Positions 34,011 to 45,748 of a stretch of DNA of 64,000 nt are shown here, one piece after another. The translations under genes and the position numbers were made by a program. This stretch comes from Sorex araneus (lineage: Eukaryota; Chordata; Mammalia; Eulipotyphla; Soricidae), in NCBI RefSeq assembly GCF_027595985.1, contig NC_073308.1, forward strand, positions 11,175,928-11,239,927, read 5' to 3'. The notes beneath the pieces are model-generated. The model saw only the letters and a program-made list of their open reading frames with translations. It ran no database searches and was not told where the DNA came from. How positions within the stretch are numbered: position 1 is the first letter of the stretch; each line of letters opens with the position of its first letter.

Positions 34011-35104
34011 CAAAATTCATGTATTTTTCATGTTTTAAAAACACATTTTGGTATTTTTATCTTTTTACATTCTATTTTAATGCACCTCTTAAATCCCGAT
34101 AGTGACTTTCATGGGGCTGCACCCATGCACACATGCCTTTATTTTCCCTGCCTGACCTCATCACTAAACCATTTGCCATTTCCCATGAGTTGGCAAAAAC
34201 CCAAATATAGGGGCAAGTGAACATTTAACCAACTGGGCTGATTTGTTTTTACCTTCTTTAAGCAGAGTGACAACCTTTCAGATGATTGCTGTAAATTTAC
34301 CTTCTGTCATCCATCAGCCATCAGCCCTTTGTTGGTGAAGCACAAGTTTTTTCTAGGCCCAAGTGACTCAGGTGGTCATAAAAGCCGGCATTCCCTCAGT
34401 AGTTCTGAAACCAGCCCCAAGGAAAAGAGGCTTTCTGCTCATAAATGCAATGAGTCTCTCCTCACAGCCCTCCGAGCAGCATGTAATTTCCATTTTGTAA
34501 TGGAAGTCATCTGTCACTGCCTCCCTTTGGAGCATTGCCCCAACATCACACAGTATGTCATGCCCATTCAGTTTCTAAGATATGTTCTTCAGTAATAAGG
34601 GTAGTTTCAATTACTGCCCAATACCAAACTAGTAACTGAGTTTACCATGGAAGTTTTCTGATCCCAAATCCCACTGGTTGTCATCGCAGGGAGATGATGA
34701 TGATTCTGTGTAAACTCTATCTTGTGTCCACACAGATAATTCTATAGAATCTCTTTTTGTTCACCAGATATCCTTTACTACTTTAAATTGATAGCCTATG
34801 TAAACTGGGGAAATCTTATGGCTTTCTACTTGGAGTATCTGGTCAATATTATCTGAAATAATTTTTTATAGTTTTATAAATACATTTTATGTTTTTTAGT
34901 ACTTGGTAGTAAATGTTTTCCCCATTTGGAGTACTATTCAACCTTTCAATACATTCAGATAAAAATTGGCAATCAATACAATGTTTATAAAAGCATTTCC
35001 ATTTTCAGACTTTCATTTTAATTGCATTTATATACCTTTTGGTCTAATTATACCTCCTGTGTGGATTCACTAATAAGATTTTAATTCAGAATGTAGTGTA
35101 TTTA
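34011..35104. other. Unassigned sequence
   Basis: No recognised repeat or gene. An 88-residue open frame at 34329-34595 (plus) shows no known motif. Could be unique host sequence. Confidence 0.4.
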
Positions 35105-35108
35105 CATA

Positions 35109-35400
35109 TTAAGTAATGGATTGGCACATGAAATAGTCGTAGAAAAGTCTCTCTAAACATCCAACCATCACACCTGTTCCTGTGCGAAGCCTTAGGGCCT
35201 CATCTAGCGTCAGGTCAGGGCACTCTGACCCCAAGCAGTTCAAGCCCAAGCTTCCATTACCATCTGAGTCCTCTAGTTCTTCAAAGTCTTCTAAACAGGA
35301 ACAAATATAGAATGTTTTTTCAGACACTTCAATGTCCATCTTTTCACCTCGCCCCTGCTTGGAGTTGATGTTTCCAAATTTTACTGATAAATTTTACCAC
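35109..35400 (-). pseudogene. Orphan coding-like frame, unknown
   Basis: A minus-strand frame is open from about 35390 to a stop at 35109, with ATG at 35339. It gives 76 residues, or about 92 counting upstream in-frame codons. Composition is protein-like: an acidic run CLEDFEELEDSDGNG, then PDLTLDEALRLRTGTG and ERLFYDYF. I do not recognise the family. It lies directly downstream of a SINE-B insertion whose duplication begins at 35405, which may have interrupted an exon or retrocopy. No poly-A tail or splice context was established, so a chance frame is possible. Confidence 0.3.
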
Positions 35401-35417
35401 CTGTAACTGGTTGCAAC

Positions 35418-35669
35418 CTGCACGATAGCCCAACGGTTGGGCATTCGCCTTTCACGCGGCTGACCCGAGTTCAATTCCTCTGACCCTCTCAGAGAGCCGG
35501 GCAAGCTACTGAGAGTATCGAGCTTGCGCAGCAGAGCCTGGCAAGCTACCCGTGCATATTGGATATGTCAAAAACAGTGACAATAAGTCTCTCAATGAGA
35601 GACATTACTGGTGCCTGCTCGAATAAATCGATGAGCGACGGGATGACAGTGATACAGTGTGATACAATG
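35418..35669 (+). mobile_element. RTE-tailed SINE (SINE-B), complete
   Basis: 252 bp flanked by a perfect 13-bp duplication AACTGGTTGCAAC (35405-35417 and 35670-35682). It has a tRNA-like head (box A in TAGCCCAACGGTTGGGC, box B GAGTTCAATTCC), a middle block (AGAGAGCCGGGCAAGC and AGCCTGGCAAGC), a GCATATTGGATATGTC hairpin, and the RTE-derived tail (TTACTGGTGCCTGC, AAATCGATGAGCGACGGG). It ends in GATACAGTG-type short tandem units instead of poly-A. Confidence 0.95.
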
Positions 35670-35682
35670 AACTGGTTGCAAC

Positions 35683-36139
35683 ATGCTTGCATTTCCATAC
35701 TTTGGACACCTTGCTTCCAGAAATCCTCGAATTTAATCTCCAATCACATATATCTCTGAATCAGGGTCTGACTCCAGTTTTTATTATCACAAGTGTAATG
35801 TTAAGAAGTAGCTCGCAAGCTTGCCCTCATTCCTGATAACAACCACAGAGTTGGGGTCCCCAAAACCATTCTGGATAATTCACTAGAGACACCAAGCTCA
35901 ATGAAAGCCGTTGCATTCACTTTGCTTGATGATTAAAATCCGATGAGGGAGGAGGCCATTGGGGGTGAGTCCAGTAGGGCTTTAATGGGAACTTCCAGCT
36001 CCCCATTCAGTGGCACCAAGGCCCTCCACCTGCTCCTCCCAGCACAGTCTCCGTGAGGTGCGTCCTGGAGGAACAGCTGAGAGGCCTGTTAAAGTCCCCA
36101 TCTGTCTCATCCTTCATCTGATTTTAATGAAACTCCGAG
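35683..36139. other. Unassigned sequence
   Basis: No gene or repeat recognised. Confidence 0.35.
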
Positions 36140-36300
36140 TGGGACTGGAAATAGTGCGGGAATCAAAGCACTTGCTTTACACGCAGCTGACACTGGTTCA
36201 CATCTGATCTGATGAAATCCCTGGAACCACATCTGGTTCCCTGAGCACAGAGCCAGGAAGAGTCCTGAGAATCACTGAGGTGGACCAAGAAGAAACAAAA
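36140..36300 (+). mobile_element. Old SINE-A, sense
   Basis: GGGACTGGAAATAGTGCGGG, CACTTGCTTTACACGCAGC, CACTGGTTCACATCTG, TTCCCTGAGCACAGAGCC and an A-rich end. More diverged than most copies. Confidence 0.75.
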
Positions 36301-36989
36301 CACACACTTCACGGAGCGTTTTCAACCAAAACCATGGGATTTTTCCATCTATGTAGCTTAACAATGTGATTTATGATGGGGCTCAGAGCTCTGAGCATTC
36401 ACTCTTTCTCTGGGAAGCCAACCAGCCTCAGGATCAGTTGGTCAGGTCTGTAGAAAGGGCGGGGTGACTTCAGGCATGTACACAGCAGGGGTAGGACCAC
36501 CGCAGGAGACACCAAGCTCCGCACCCCACCAGGGAAGAATGTAGGGAGCTTCTCCTGCACCCTAGGTCTCCTCCCTTGGCTGATTCTAATGTCTGTAACA
36601 AACACTAGTTATGAGGATAGACGTTTCCTTTCTAGCAAACGGTTGAGACTGGGAGCATCTTGGAAACCCGGAACCTGCACTGATGTCAGAATGCAATCTT
36701 GTGGACTGGCACCTAACATTAAAGACACAAAAAATATTTTACAGAAGAGTTGCCATGTACATGGCATCTCACCAGTTTTCCAACCTTCCTACTCAGCCTG
36801 TCTTTTCGGGTCTCATTCCGAAGTGGGAACGGACTCAAGGAATGCTATGAAGAACACAAACTCAGCACCTGCATCACTCAGAGAAAGGCGAAGATCAGTC
36901 TGCTTTGATGATAATTATAGGGAATACACATACATGCACACACACAAGAAAAGAAATAAACCTTTGAAAGTGAAAAGGAATTTGTTGGG

Positions 36990-37165
36990 CTGAACTGGCA
37001 GTACAGCAGCTGAGGCATTTGCCTTGCACATAGATGACCTGAATCAGTCCCTGACACCCCATAGTCTACCCCACGGCCCACCAGGAATGATCCCTGAGTC
37101 CAGAGCCAGGAGTAAGCCTTAAGCACCACTGGTCTAGCCCAAAAACCAAAGGGAAAAAAGAAGGA
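36990..37165 (+). mobile_element. SINE-A, sense
   Basis: GGGCTGAACTGGCAGTACAG, CATTTGCCTTGCACATAG, GAGCCAGGAGTAAGCC and a GTCTAGCCCAAAAACC end, followed by an A/G-rich tail to about 37185. Confidence 0.87.
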
Positions 37166-37185
37166 AAAGAATAAAAGAGAAAGGA

Positions 37186-38497
37186 ATTTGCCTAAAACAA
37201 GTTTCAAAACACCTAACAAACTACTTAAAAATATACACATAGAAAAATGTTTATATTTTTTTCTTTGAAAAATCCTAGTCAAGTTCTGTCGAATAAGGTC
37301 TAGTAGAATAATACTCTAGACTTAGCTCTTTCTCACATATAACACTGCCCACCCCACCCCCCAAAAAAAAGAGATACATGTAAAATCAAAAAGGTTGAAA
37401 AGCCTCCAGAAAAGGCAAGACAGTAGAATATCACAAGAAAACAAAAAATGACAGAAAACAACATACAAGGTAGTCAAGTTTGTAACAAAAGTTCACATTA
37501 AACTTACCTGGGCACCACAACCCAAGGAAGGAAGGGATGGTTGGGACACAGGGTATTTGGGGTGCCTGAAAGACTATTACCTGCCTCAAGGATTCAGGTA
37601 CCTGAGCACTGCATTGTGAGCACAGCCAGGAGTTTAGAACAGGGGCTCCTAGGATAACAAGCCGCACACAAACACTAACAACCTGGGAAGCAGCCTGCTC
37701 CCGAGACAGCAAAGAGCCCTTAGCAACTGCCAGCTCGATGCTGGGCTGAGGTAGCCTCTGATGACTTGAGACTTGGTTCAGGCACTGACAGCTGAAATTT
37801 GAGCCACTGGGGAAGGTTTTGTTAATGGAACCTTCCAGAAACTGAAGTAGCTAGCATAGTGAAACCCCTCACAAGAGAAGTTCTCCCTAGAACTGGTCAG
37901 GACATGGGGCCACCACCAGAATCATATTCATGCATTGCTCAGCTGCCTCTAACCAGCGTCCACCAGAGCATCCAGGATGTGGCAGCAGGAGCTCGGACCC
38001 CCAGGGATACTCTGTCATGGGAATTTCCCAGAACAGCAGTTCAGAGCAGCCTGATCACCTCAGCCACTGGCAGGTCCACAGCCTCTGAGGATTGAGAGAG
38101 CTGTGCCAAGGAAGCGTCACAGCGGACCCTGCAGCCACAGGCCTTGAGAAACACCTTTTCCTCGTCTGCCTGGGGCCACCCTGATGACTGCAGCAGAAAC
38201 CCAGAGCTCTCAAAGTTTCATCCCTGCTCCAGCCCGGGACCTACAGGTCAGAATGGAGGCGCAGAGGGTGTTTGTTAGCCTGCACCTAAAGCAGCTCACA
38301 TGTGTTTGGTTTTAACATACTTGCTTATATTCTCTTATATATGGACTTAAAGCGCCCTGGAATGAAATCAACAACCTTTACACACTTCCCTCTTATTGTA
38401 GTGGGAAGATGCTGGCTGGTTGAGTGGGTGTTTGAATATTATCTGTAATGAAGTATTGTGAACTACTTTATGAAAATGAAATATATAAAAATCACAA
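37186..38497. other. Mostly unassigned; L1-type 3' end at ~38400
   Basis: No gene recognised in 37186-38400. At about 38415-38495 the plus strand has GTTGAGTGGGTGTTTGAATA, TGTAATGAAGTATTGTGAAC and an A-rich end, like the 3' ends of the ORF-less elements at 11263 and 22398. The upstream part (from ~37500) may be another such element, but no shared head was found. Confidence 0.4.
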
Positions 38498-38713
38498 AAA
38501 AAGACTGTATGAGCCAGAAAGATTAGAGGGAATACAAAAACTCAATGAAATGAATGCCTTCACCTCACCAAGAATGCTCTATCCACCTAGATTACCACTC
38601 AGATTTGAAAAAAGGATACAGGGCCTCATGGATAGGCAACAGCTTAGGGAATTCATAGCCTTGAAACCAGCTTTGCAAGAATCATTAGAGGAGCTTCTTT
38701 AAAAATCAGGATA

Positions 38714-38905
38714 GGGGCTTGAGCAATAGTACAGTGCATAGGGTATTTGCCTTGCAGCGGCAGACCCGGGTTCAATTCCCAGCATCCAATATGGTCCCCT
38801 GAGCACTGCCAGGAGTAATTCCTGAGTGCAGAGCCAGGAGTAACCCCTGTGCACTGCCGGGTGTGACCCAAAAAGCAAAATAATAATAATAATAATGACA
38901 ATAAT
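38714..38905 (+). mobile_element. SINE-A with (AAT)n tail
   Basis: Intact head (box B GGGTTCAATTCCC), AGTAATTCCTGAGTGC, GCCGGGTGTGACCC and a tail of AATAAT repeats. A 10-bp duplication AATCAGGATA lies at 38704-38713 and 38906-38915. Inserted just after the HAL1-like ORF1 stop. Confidence 0.95.
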
Positions 38906-38988
38906 AATCAGGATAAATTTCCCAGCATGTGGCACTGAGTATGGCACTCACCCACTGAGTATGTTTCCCCTCGACTAGATATTTTTTT

Positions 38989-39196
38989 GAAACAGAAGCA
39001 TGTGCATTATTTTATATAGTTTTAAACATACAATGGAAAAATTCAAAACTACATAGGTAAGTCCAAAATGAGGGTAGACTATTCCCTTTATATGCTGAGT
39101 ACACATTAGTGTTATTACACACATGAAACAGTATACATAATATCCACAGTAATATACACAGTCATGTGCAATAATATTGTATATAATACCTTAAAT
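38989..39196 (-). mobile_element. Probable L1 3' transduction
   Basis: This AT-rich segment is bounded by the L1's own A-rich end (39197-39217) and a second A-run next to the target duplication. It has no L1 similarity. The simplest explanation is that the L1 transcript read through its weak poly(A) signal at the source locus and carried flanking DNA along. The second A-run is only 7 bp, so confidence is moderate. Confidence 0.6.
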
Positions 39197-39777
39197 AATT
39201 TTTTTAAATTTTTTTATTGAGTCACCATGTGGAAAGTTATAAAGTTTTCAGGCTTAAGTCTCAGTTATACAATGCTCGAACACCCATCCCTTCACCAGTG
39301 CACATATTCCACCACCAAGAATCACAGTATATCCCCACCCCATCCCCCCATACCTCTAGCCCCCCACACACCCCTAGTCCCCCCACAACCCCTAGCCCCC
39401 CTTGCCTGTGTAACTGATAAATTTCACTTTACTGTCACTTTGATTGCCTTCAATATTTCAACAAAACTCACTATTATTGTTTGGAGAGTCTCCCCTGCAA
39501 GGTCAGACCTGCTGAAAAGGAAGCATTTCACAATTTGTTTTCCATTGCTGAGAATGAAGAGGTATGAGGTCGAGTGACCGCACCTAGTGGCGTCACGGTT
39601 TTGGGTTTCTGTATTTTAGTATTTTAGTAACTAAGTCCAGAGAAATATCTGCCAGAAATTGCATTACTGCAAACTTGCACTTCTCAATTATATTATATTC
39701 CATATGAGTGCAATCTTTCTATGTCTGTCTCTTTCTTTCTGACTCATTTCACTCAACATGATATTTTCCATGTTGAT

Positions 39778-42700
39778 CTATTTATATGCAAATTTCATGA
39801 CTTCATGTTTTCTGACAGCTACATAGTATTCCATTATGTAGATGTACCAGAGTTTCTTTAACCAGTCATCTGTTTGGGGGCACTCTGATTTTTTCCAGAT
39901 TCTGGCTATTGTAAACAGTGCTGCAATGAACATAGAAATGCAGATGCCATCTCTACTATACCTTTTTGCCTCTCTGGGATATATTCCCAAGAGTGGCATT
40001 GCTGGGTCAAATGGAAGCTCAATTTCTAATTTTTTGAGAATTGTCCATATTGTTTTCCAAAAGGGCTGAACCAGTCGGCATTCCCACCAGCAGTGAAGAA
40101 GAGTCCCTTTCTCCCCACATCCACGCCAACACCGGTTGTTTTTGTTTTTGGGGATGTGGGCCAGTCTCTGTGGTGTGAGATGATATCTCATTGTTGTTTT
40201 GATATGCATCTCCCTGATGATTAGTGATGTTGAACATTTTCTCATGTGCCTCTGAGCCATTCGGATTTCTTCTTTGGGAAAGTTTCTGTTCATTTCATCA
40301 CCCCATTTTTTGATCGGGTTGGCAGTTTTCTTCTTGTGGAGTTCAACCAGTGCATTGTATATCCTTGATATCAACCCTTTATCAGATGGGTACTGCATAA
40401 ATATCTTTCCCATTCTGTAGATTGTTTTTGTACTTTGGTCACTGTTTCTCTTGAGGTGCAGAAGCTTCTTAATTTGAGATAGTCCAATTTATTTATCTCT
40501 GTTTTCACCTGCTTGGCCAGTGGCGTGTCAGCTTTGAAGATACCTTTAGCTTCAATGTCGTGGAGGGTTTTGCGGACCTTAGGGATTCTGTACCTTAGGG
40601 ATTCTGTACCTTAGGGATTCTGGTCTGATGTTGAGGTCTTTAATCCATTTTGATCTGACTTTTGTACATGGTGATAGGTGGAGGTCTAAGCCCATTTTTT
40701 TGCATGTAGCTGTCCAATTTTGTCAGCACAATTTGTTAAACATGCTTTCCTTGCTCCACTTCACATTTCTTGCTCCCTTATCAAATATTAGATGGTCATA
40801 TATTTGGGGGGGGTGTCAGAGTATTCAACCCTGTTCCATTGGTCTGCCGCTCTGCCTTTGTTCCAGTACCACGCTGTTTTAATGACTACCGCTTTGTAGT
40901 AGAGTTGGAAGTTGGGGAGGTTGATTCCTCCCATTTTCTTTTTCCCAAGAATTGCTTTAGCTATTCGTGGGGGCTTATTGTTCCATATGAATTTCAGGAG
41001 CACCTGCTCCATTTCTTTGAAGAATGTCAAGGGTATCCCTATAGGGATGGCATTGAATTTGTACAATGCTTTGGGGAGAATTGCCATTTTGACAATATTA
41101 ATTCTTCCAATCCATGAACAGGGGATATTTTTCCATTTCCTCGTGTCTTCTTTTATTTCCTGAAGTAGCGTTTTGTAGTTTTCATTATACAAGTCCTTTA
41201 CCTCCTTAGTTAAGCTGATTCTGAGGTATTTGATTTTTTGAGGCACAATTGTGAACAGGATTGCTTTTATCATGTTGCTTTCTTCTCTCTCACTATTTGC
41301 ATATAAGAAAGCCATGGACTTTTGGGTATTGATTTTATAGCCTGCAACTTTACTATATGAGTCTATTGTTTCTAGGAGTTTCTTGGTAGAGGTTTTAGGG
41401 TTTTCTAAGTATATTATATCATCAGCAAATAGTGAGAGCTTGATTTCTTCCTTTCCTACCTGAATGCCCTTAATATCTTTTTCTTGCCTAATAGCTATTG
41501 CAAGAACTTCCAGTACTATATTGAACAGAAGAGGAGAGAGTGGGCATCCTTGTCTTGTCTCTGTTCTCAGTGGGAATGGTCTTAGTTTTTCCCCTTGAAG
41601 ATGATGCTTGCCGTAAGCTTGTGGTAGATGGCTTTGACTATATTGAGGAAGGTCGCTTCTATACCCATTTTGGCGAGAGTTTTCATCATAAATGGGTGCT
41701 GGATCTTGTCAAATGCTTTCTCTGCATCTATTGATATGATTATATGATTTTTATCTTTTCTTTTGTTGATATGATGGATTATGTTGATTGATTTCCGAAT
41801 GTTAAACCATCCTTGCATCCCCGGAATGAATCCCACTTGGTTGTGGTGTATGATCTTTTTGATGAGTTGTTGAATTCTGTTTGCTAATATTTTGTTAAGA
41901 ATCTTCGCATCTGTGTTCATCAGGGATATTGGCCTGTAGTTTTCTTTTTTTGTGGTGTCTTTGTTTGCTTTTGGTATTAGGGAGATATGAGCCTCATAGA
42001 AACTGTTTGGGAGGGTTTCTGTTTCTTCAATTTCCTGGAAAAGTTTGAGAAGAACTGGCAATAGGTCCTCTTTAAATGTTTGGAAGAATTCGCTAGTGAA
42101 TCCGTCTGGGCCTGGGCTTTTGTTTTTGGGAAGACTTTTGATTACCGTTTCAATTTCCTTGATATTAATAGGACTATTCAGGAACTCCAGGTCTTCTTGG
42201 TTCAGCCTTGGGAGATTATAGGAATCCAGGAATTTATCCATTTCTTCTAGGTTCTCTTGTTTCGTGGCATACAGATTTTCAAAGTAGTCTCTGATAATCT
42301 TTTGAATTTCATTGGTTTCTATTGCGATGTCCCCCTTTTCATTTCTGATTCGACTTATAAGTGTTCTCTCTCTCTCTTTCTTTGTGAGTCTTGCTAGTGG
42401 TTTATCAATCTTATTTATTTTCTCAAAGAACCAGCTCTTGGTTTCATTGATCTTTCGGATTGTCTTTTGGGTTTCCATGTCGTTAATTTCTGCTCTAAGT
42501 TTTATTATCTCTTTCCTTCTGCCTGGTTTGGGCTCCTCTTGTTGGTCCTTTTCTAAAGTCTTGAGCTGTGAAGTCAAGTTATTTATGTGGGCCCTTTCTT
42601 CCTTCCTGAGATATGCTTGCAGAGCTATAAATTTTCCCCTTAAAACGGCTTTAGCTGCATCCCACAGGTTCTGGTAGCTCGTGTCTTCATTCTCATTTGT

Positions 42701-43518
42701 TTCCAGGTAACTTTTGATTTCCTCCTTGATTTCCTTCCTGACCCACTCATTGTTCAACATCGAGCTATTTAATTTCCAGGTGCTTGATTTATTTTTCTGC
42801 ATCTGTCCATGATTAATTTCTATTTTCAGTGCATCATGGTCTGAAAAAATAGCTGGGACAATGTCTATTTTGTTGATTCTGTTGAGGTATGTTGTGTGGC
42901 CCAGCGTATGGTCTATTCTGGAAAATGTTCCATGTGCACTGGAAAAGAATGTGTATTCCCTTTTTTTTGATATAGAGCCCTGTATAGATCTATTAGCCCT
43001 CTCTCTTCTATTTCTTCCTTCAAAGTCAGTATTTCCTTGGTGAGTTTTAATCTTCTTGATCTGTCCAGAGGTGATAGGGTGGTGTTGAAGTCTCCAACTA
43101 CTATTGTGTTGCCCAAAATGTCCTTCTTAAGGTCTGTTAGCAGCTGTTGTAGGTATTTAGCTGGCCCCTCATTAAGTGCATACACGTTAAGGAATGTGAT
43201 TTCTTCCTGCTGTACATCTCCCTTGATTAATAAAAAGTGGCCTTCACTATCCCTTCTAATCTTTTTCAACCTGAAGTTTATGTTGTCTGATACTAGTAAA
43301 GCCACCCCAGCTTTTTTGAGGGAGTTGTTTGCTTGCAGAATTGTTTTCCATCCTCTGACTTTGAGTCTGTGTTTGTTCTGGCTATTCAGATGTGTTTCTT
43401 GCAGGCAGCAGAATGTTGGGTTGAGTCTCTGAATCCATTTTGCCATTGTGTCTCTCTTAATTGGTGAATTAAGACCATTGACATTGAGAGAGATTATTGT
43501 CATAGGGTTTTGTGCCAT
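39778..43518 (-). pseudogene. L1 ORF2, few lesions
   Basis: Endonuclease/reverse transcriptase of L1. The N-terminal endonuclease keeps its key positions ([43 protein letters not shown]). The reverse transcriptase has [49 protein letters not shown] and an intact FADD box (41418-41429). The C-terminus has the Cys/His segment ([18 protein letters not shown]). Lesions seen: a shift at a T-run near 42961-42968, a shift near 41590, a G-run shift near 40807-40814, and a triplicated 16-bp unit at 40576-40624. The stop at 39778 may be early, because homologous frames run ~25 residues further. Start at 43518 (MAQNPMTIISLNVNGL) fits other L1s. Confidence 0.92.
40576..40624 (-). repeat. 16-bp unit, three copies, inside L1 ORF2
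   Basis: The plus strand reads ACCTTAGGGATTCTGT repeated (about 3 copies, 40578 to 40622). Other L1s in the window have a single copy here. The net addition of 32 bp shifts the ORF2 frame. Confidence 0.88.
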
Positions 43519-43855
43519 CTTTCTGTAAGCGTTTGTTGTGCTTGTAGGGGTTTTTCTTGTCTTATAGTAGCCCCTTTAGACCTTCTTTTAGGTTTGGTTT
43601 AGAGTCTATGAAGTTTCTGAGTTGTTGTTTATCCACAAAATAGTGTATAATTCCTTCGAGTTTGAATGAGAGTTTGGCCGGATAAAGTATTCTTGGTGAA
43701 GCATTCATTTCATTGAGTTTTTTCACTATATCCCACCACTGCCTTCGAGCTTGAAGGGTTTCCTCCAATAGGTCTGCTGTGAATCTAAGGGGTGCTCCAT
43801 TGTATGTGATTTCCTTCTTCGACCTTGCAGCTTGCCGTAATGTGTCTCTATCTGT

Positions 43856-44892
43856 TGTAGGATTACATAGCCTCAGGTAGTTTAGGTTTATTGGGTTACT
43901 CCCATTCCAGTGCTCCCATTCCTCTTTGTTTATTTGTAGCTTCTTTCTTAGTGTTCTGTTGACTTGCAAATATTGTTTTTCTCTTCTCCTTGAGTCCTTT
44001 GCATAGTTTATTCAGAGCTATGTCCTTTTTGTATGGACACAGGAAGACTTAGCAAATGCTATGCTTTTGTAACCTGGGAGTCATTTGACTCAACATGATA
44101 TTTTCCTCCTGGGCGTCTGTTCTCTTAACCTAAGCCTCAGCTGCCCTTACTTCCTAGCACCCCCAAAAGCAGGGTCCCCACGAGGGACAAGACGGACCCA
44201 GGGCAAGCGGTGAGTTGTGTGCTACCCTGGCATCGAGATGGGCCTGGCCAAAGTGCCTAATGCTTAACTATAAGTTAAGAGCTTGATCATGGACAAATGT
44301 TGTCATGATCCAAACAGTGATAACTAGATTTGGACCCTGCTAGGGTGAGGAATGATAAATGTGGCCTGAGTGCTATGGTCTGAGCCTGTGGCAAGATGTT
44401 GCCAGGAGAGCTGCCTTGCAAGCCTCAATGTATCTCTTGCTATGTCCAAACAAAAATAACTAGTATTAAGATGTTAATAAGTGTTTGGACTAAGGAAAAG
44501 AAAAAAACCTTAAGAGTCAGGAAGGGCTTTGGAATGCCCTGCCCTCAGGAAGGGCTTTCTTATGTTGATTTTGCTACCTGGCTGGGTGTAGCCTAGAGGG
44601 CAAGGTGGGAGAGAGAAGAGGAGGAGAGACTAGAAAAGGAGAGAGGTGGCAGTTGATCCAGAGAGAGGATGGAGCTGGGAGTGCGGGAGATGAGAAAGAT
44701 GGAAGATTGAATAAACGGTAACTAATCAGCAACCAGCTTGGTCCTTGTTCTTCCCTCGCCGGTCCTTGGCCAACGGCCATCTCGATCCTGTCCACACACT
44801 GTGGTTCCAGAGCACCAAACTCGGGTGGTGAGACAGAGCCGCCCGGAGAGCCCGCGAGTGCACTCGCCCTCAGCGATCTTCAGTTTTTTACA
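43856..44892 (+). mobile_element. Solo LTR in L1 ORF1, 6-bp duplication
   Basis: 1037 bp beginning TGTAGGATTAC and ending TTTTTTACA (TGTA...TACA termini), flanked by ATCTGT at 43850-43855 and 44893-44898. AATAAA lies at 44710-44715, with a GC-rich R/U5-like end after it. A purine-rich stretch (44610-44700) precedes the signal. The duplication length points to a class II (ERVK-like) endogenous retrovirus or its non-autonomous kin. A diverged relative is the split LTR at 20028-22017. No internal genes remain, consistent with LTR-LTR recombination. Confidence 0.9.
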
Positions 44893-45513
44893 ATCTGTTA
44901 CATCCATCATCCTAACTATGATATGTCTTGGAGTTTTTCTGTCTGGATCTCTTTTAGCTGGCACTCTTCTGGCTCTTTGAATCTGGATGTCTGCATTCTC
45001 CAGCTCTGGGAACTTTTCAGCAATGATTTTTTTTGACTGTGGCTTTTTCATTGGGGCTGGTTCCCTGTCCTTCTGGTACTCCAATGATTCTAATGTTGTT
45101 CCTCTTGAAATAATCCCCTAGGACTCTAATTCTCCCTAGAGGTATTTTGAGGTCTCTCCCCATTGATTGTTGTTGCCTGTAGGCTGCCTGGAGCTGATCT
45201 TCAAGCTCACTGATTCTGTCTTCTGCTGCAGTCATTCTATTGTTGAGGGCACCCACTGAGTTTTTTAATTCGTCTACCGAATCCTTTATCTGTGACATTT
45301 CCTTCTGTAGGTTTTTTATTTCTGTTCTCATTTCTTCCCATAATTTCTCAACTGTCTGTTGTATCGTTTCTGTCAGGTCCTCATTTAATGTAACAAATAC
45401 CTTTTCAATCTTTCGATTGAGTTGATTGAACATCTTGAGGATTTCACCTCTGAATTCTTTATCGGAGAGCTCCAGTTTGTAGGTAAGGTCTACTGAGGCA
45501 TCAAGACTCTTTT

Positions 45514-45688
45514 TTTTTTTTTTTGGTTTTTGGGTCACACCCGGCGATGCACAGGGGTTACTCCTGGCTCTTCGCTCAGGAATTACCCTGGCGGTGCTCA
45601 GGGGATCATATGGGATGCTGGGATTAGAACCCGTGTCGGCCTTGTGCAAGGCAAACACCCTACCCGCTGTGCTATCACTCCAGCCCAA
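45514..45688 (-). mobile_element. SINE-A, antisense, young
   Basis: T-run, GGGTCACACCCGGCGATG, GGGGTTACTCCTGGCTC, box B antisense GGGATTAGAACCCG, and box A antisense CCCGCTGTGCTATCAC. It is flanked by a 17-bp duplication GGCATCAAGACTCTTTT (45497-45513 and 45689-45705). Inserted early in ORF1 of the L1. Confidence 0.96.
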
Positions 45689-45748
45689 GGCATCAAGACT
45701 CTTTTCTTCATCCTCCCCTTATGGCGGGGATTTGCGGTGTTTCTTCAT

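Larger units (their letters stand above)
43562..45748 (-). pseudogene. L1 ORF1, split by LTR and SINE
   Basis: Codes for the L1 RNA-binding protein. It begins MKKHRKSPPYGEDEEKSLDA at 45748. A SINE (45514-45688) lies after about 20 codons. Then come coiled coil (TYKLELSDKEFRGEILKMFN; VDELKNSVGALNNRM; AAEDRISELEDQL) and RNA-binding domain (YFKRNNIRIIGVPEG; KKIIAEKFPELENADIQIQR; PRHIIVRMMDVTD). The solo LTR (43856-44892) interrupts at this point. It resumes DRDTLRQAARSKKEITYNG, WWDIVKKLNEMNASPRI and KLSFKLEG, with the stop at 43562. A frame change near 45060 separates the two RNA-binding pieces. Without the later inserts the gene would be close to intact. Confidence 0.9.

Noticed and set aside
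35418-35490. Functional tRNA gene (box A and box B present)
   Set aside because: The head is tRNA-derived but the cloverleaf is not complete, and it is followed by SINE body and RTE tail within a target-site duplication, so it is a SINE.
42312-43432. Hydrophobic plus-strand frames (121 and 131 residues) opposite L1 ORF2
   Set aside because: Shadow frames antisense to ORF2; similar shadows occur opposite other L1 copies.
41582-43518. Long minus-strand frames taken as a host gene
   Set aside because: They are unmistakably L1 ORF2 (endonuclease and reverse transcriptase), with the element's boundaries marked by a 14-bp duplication.
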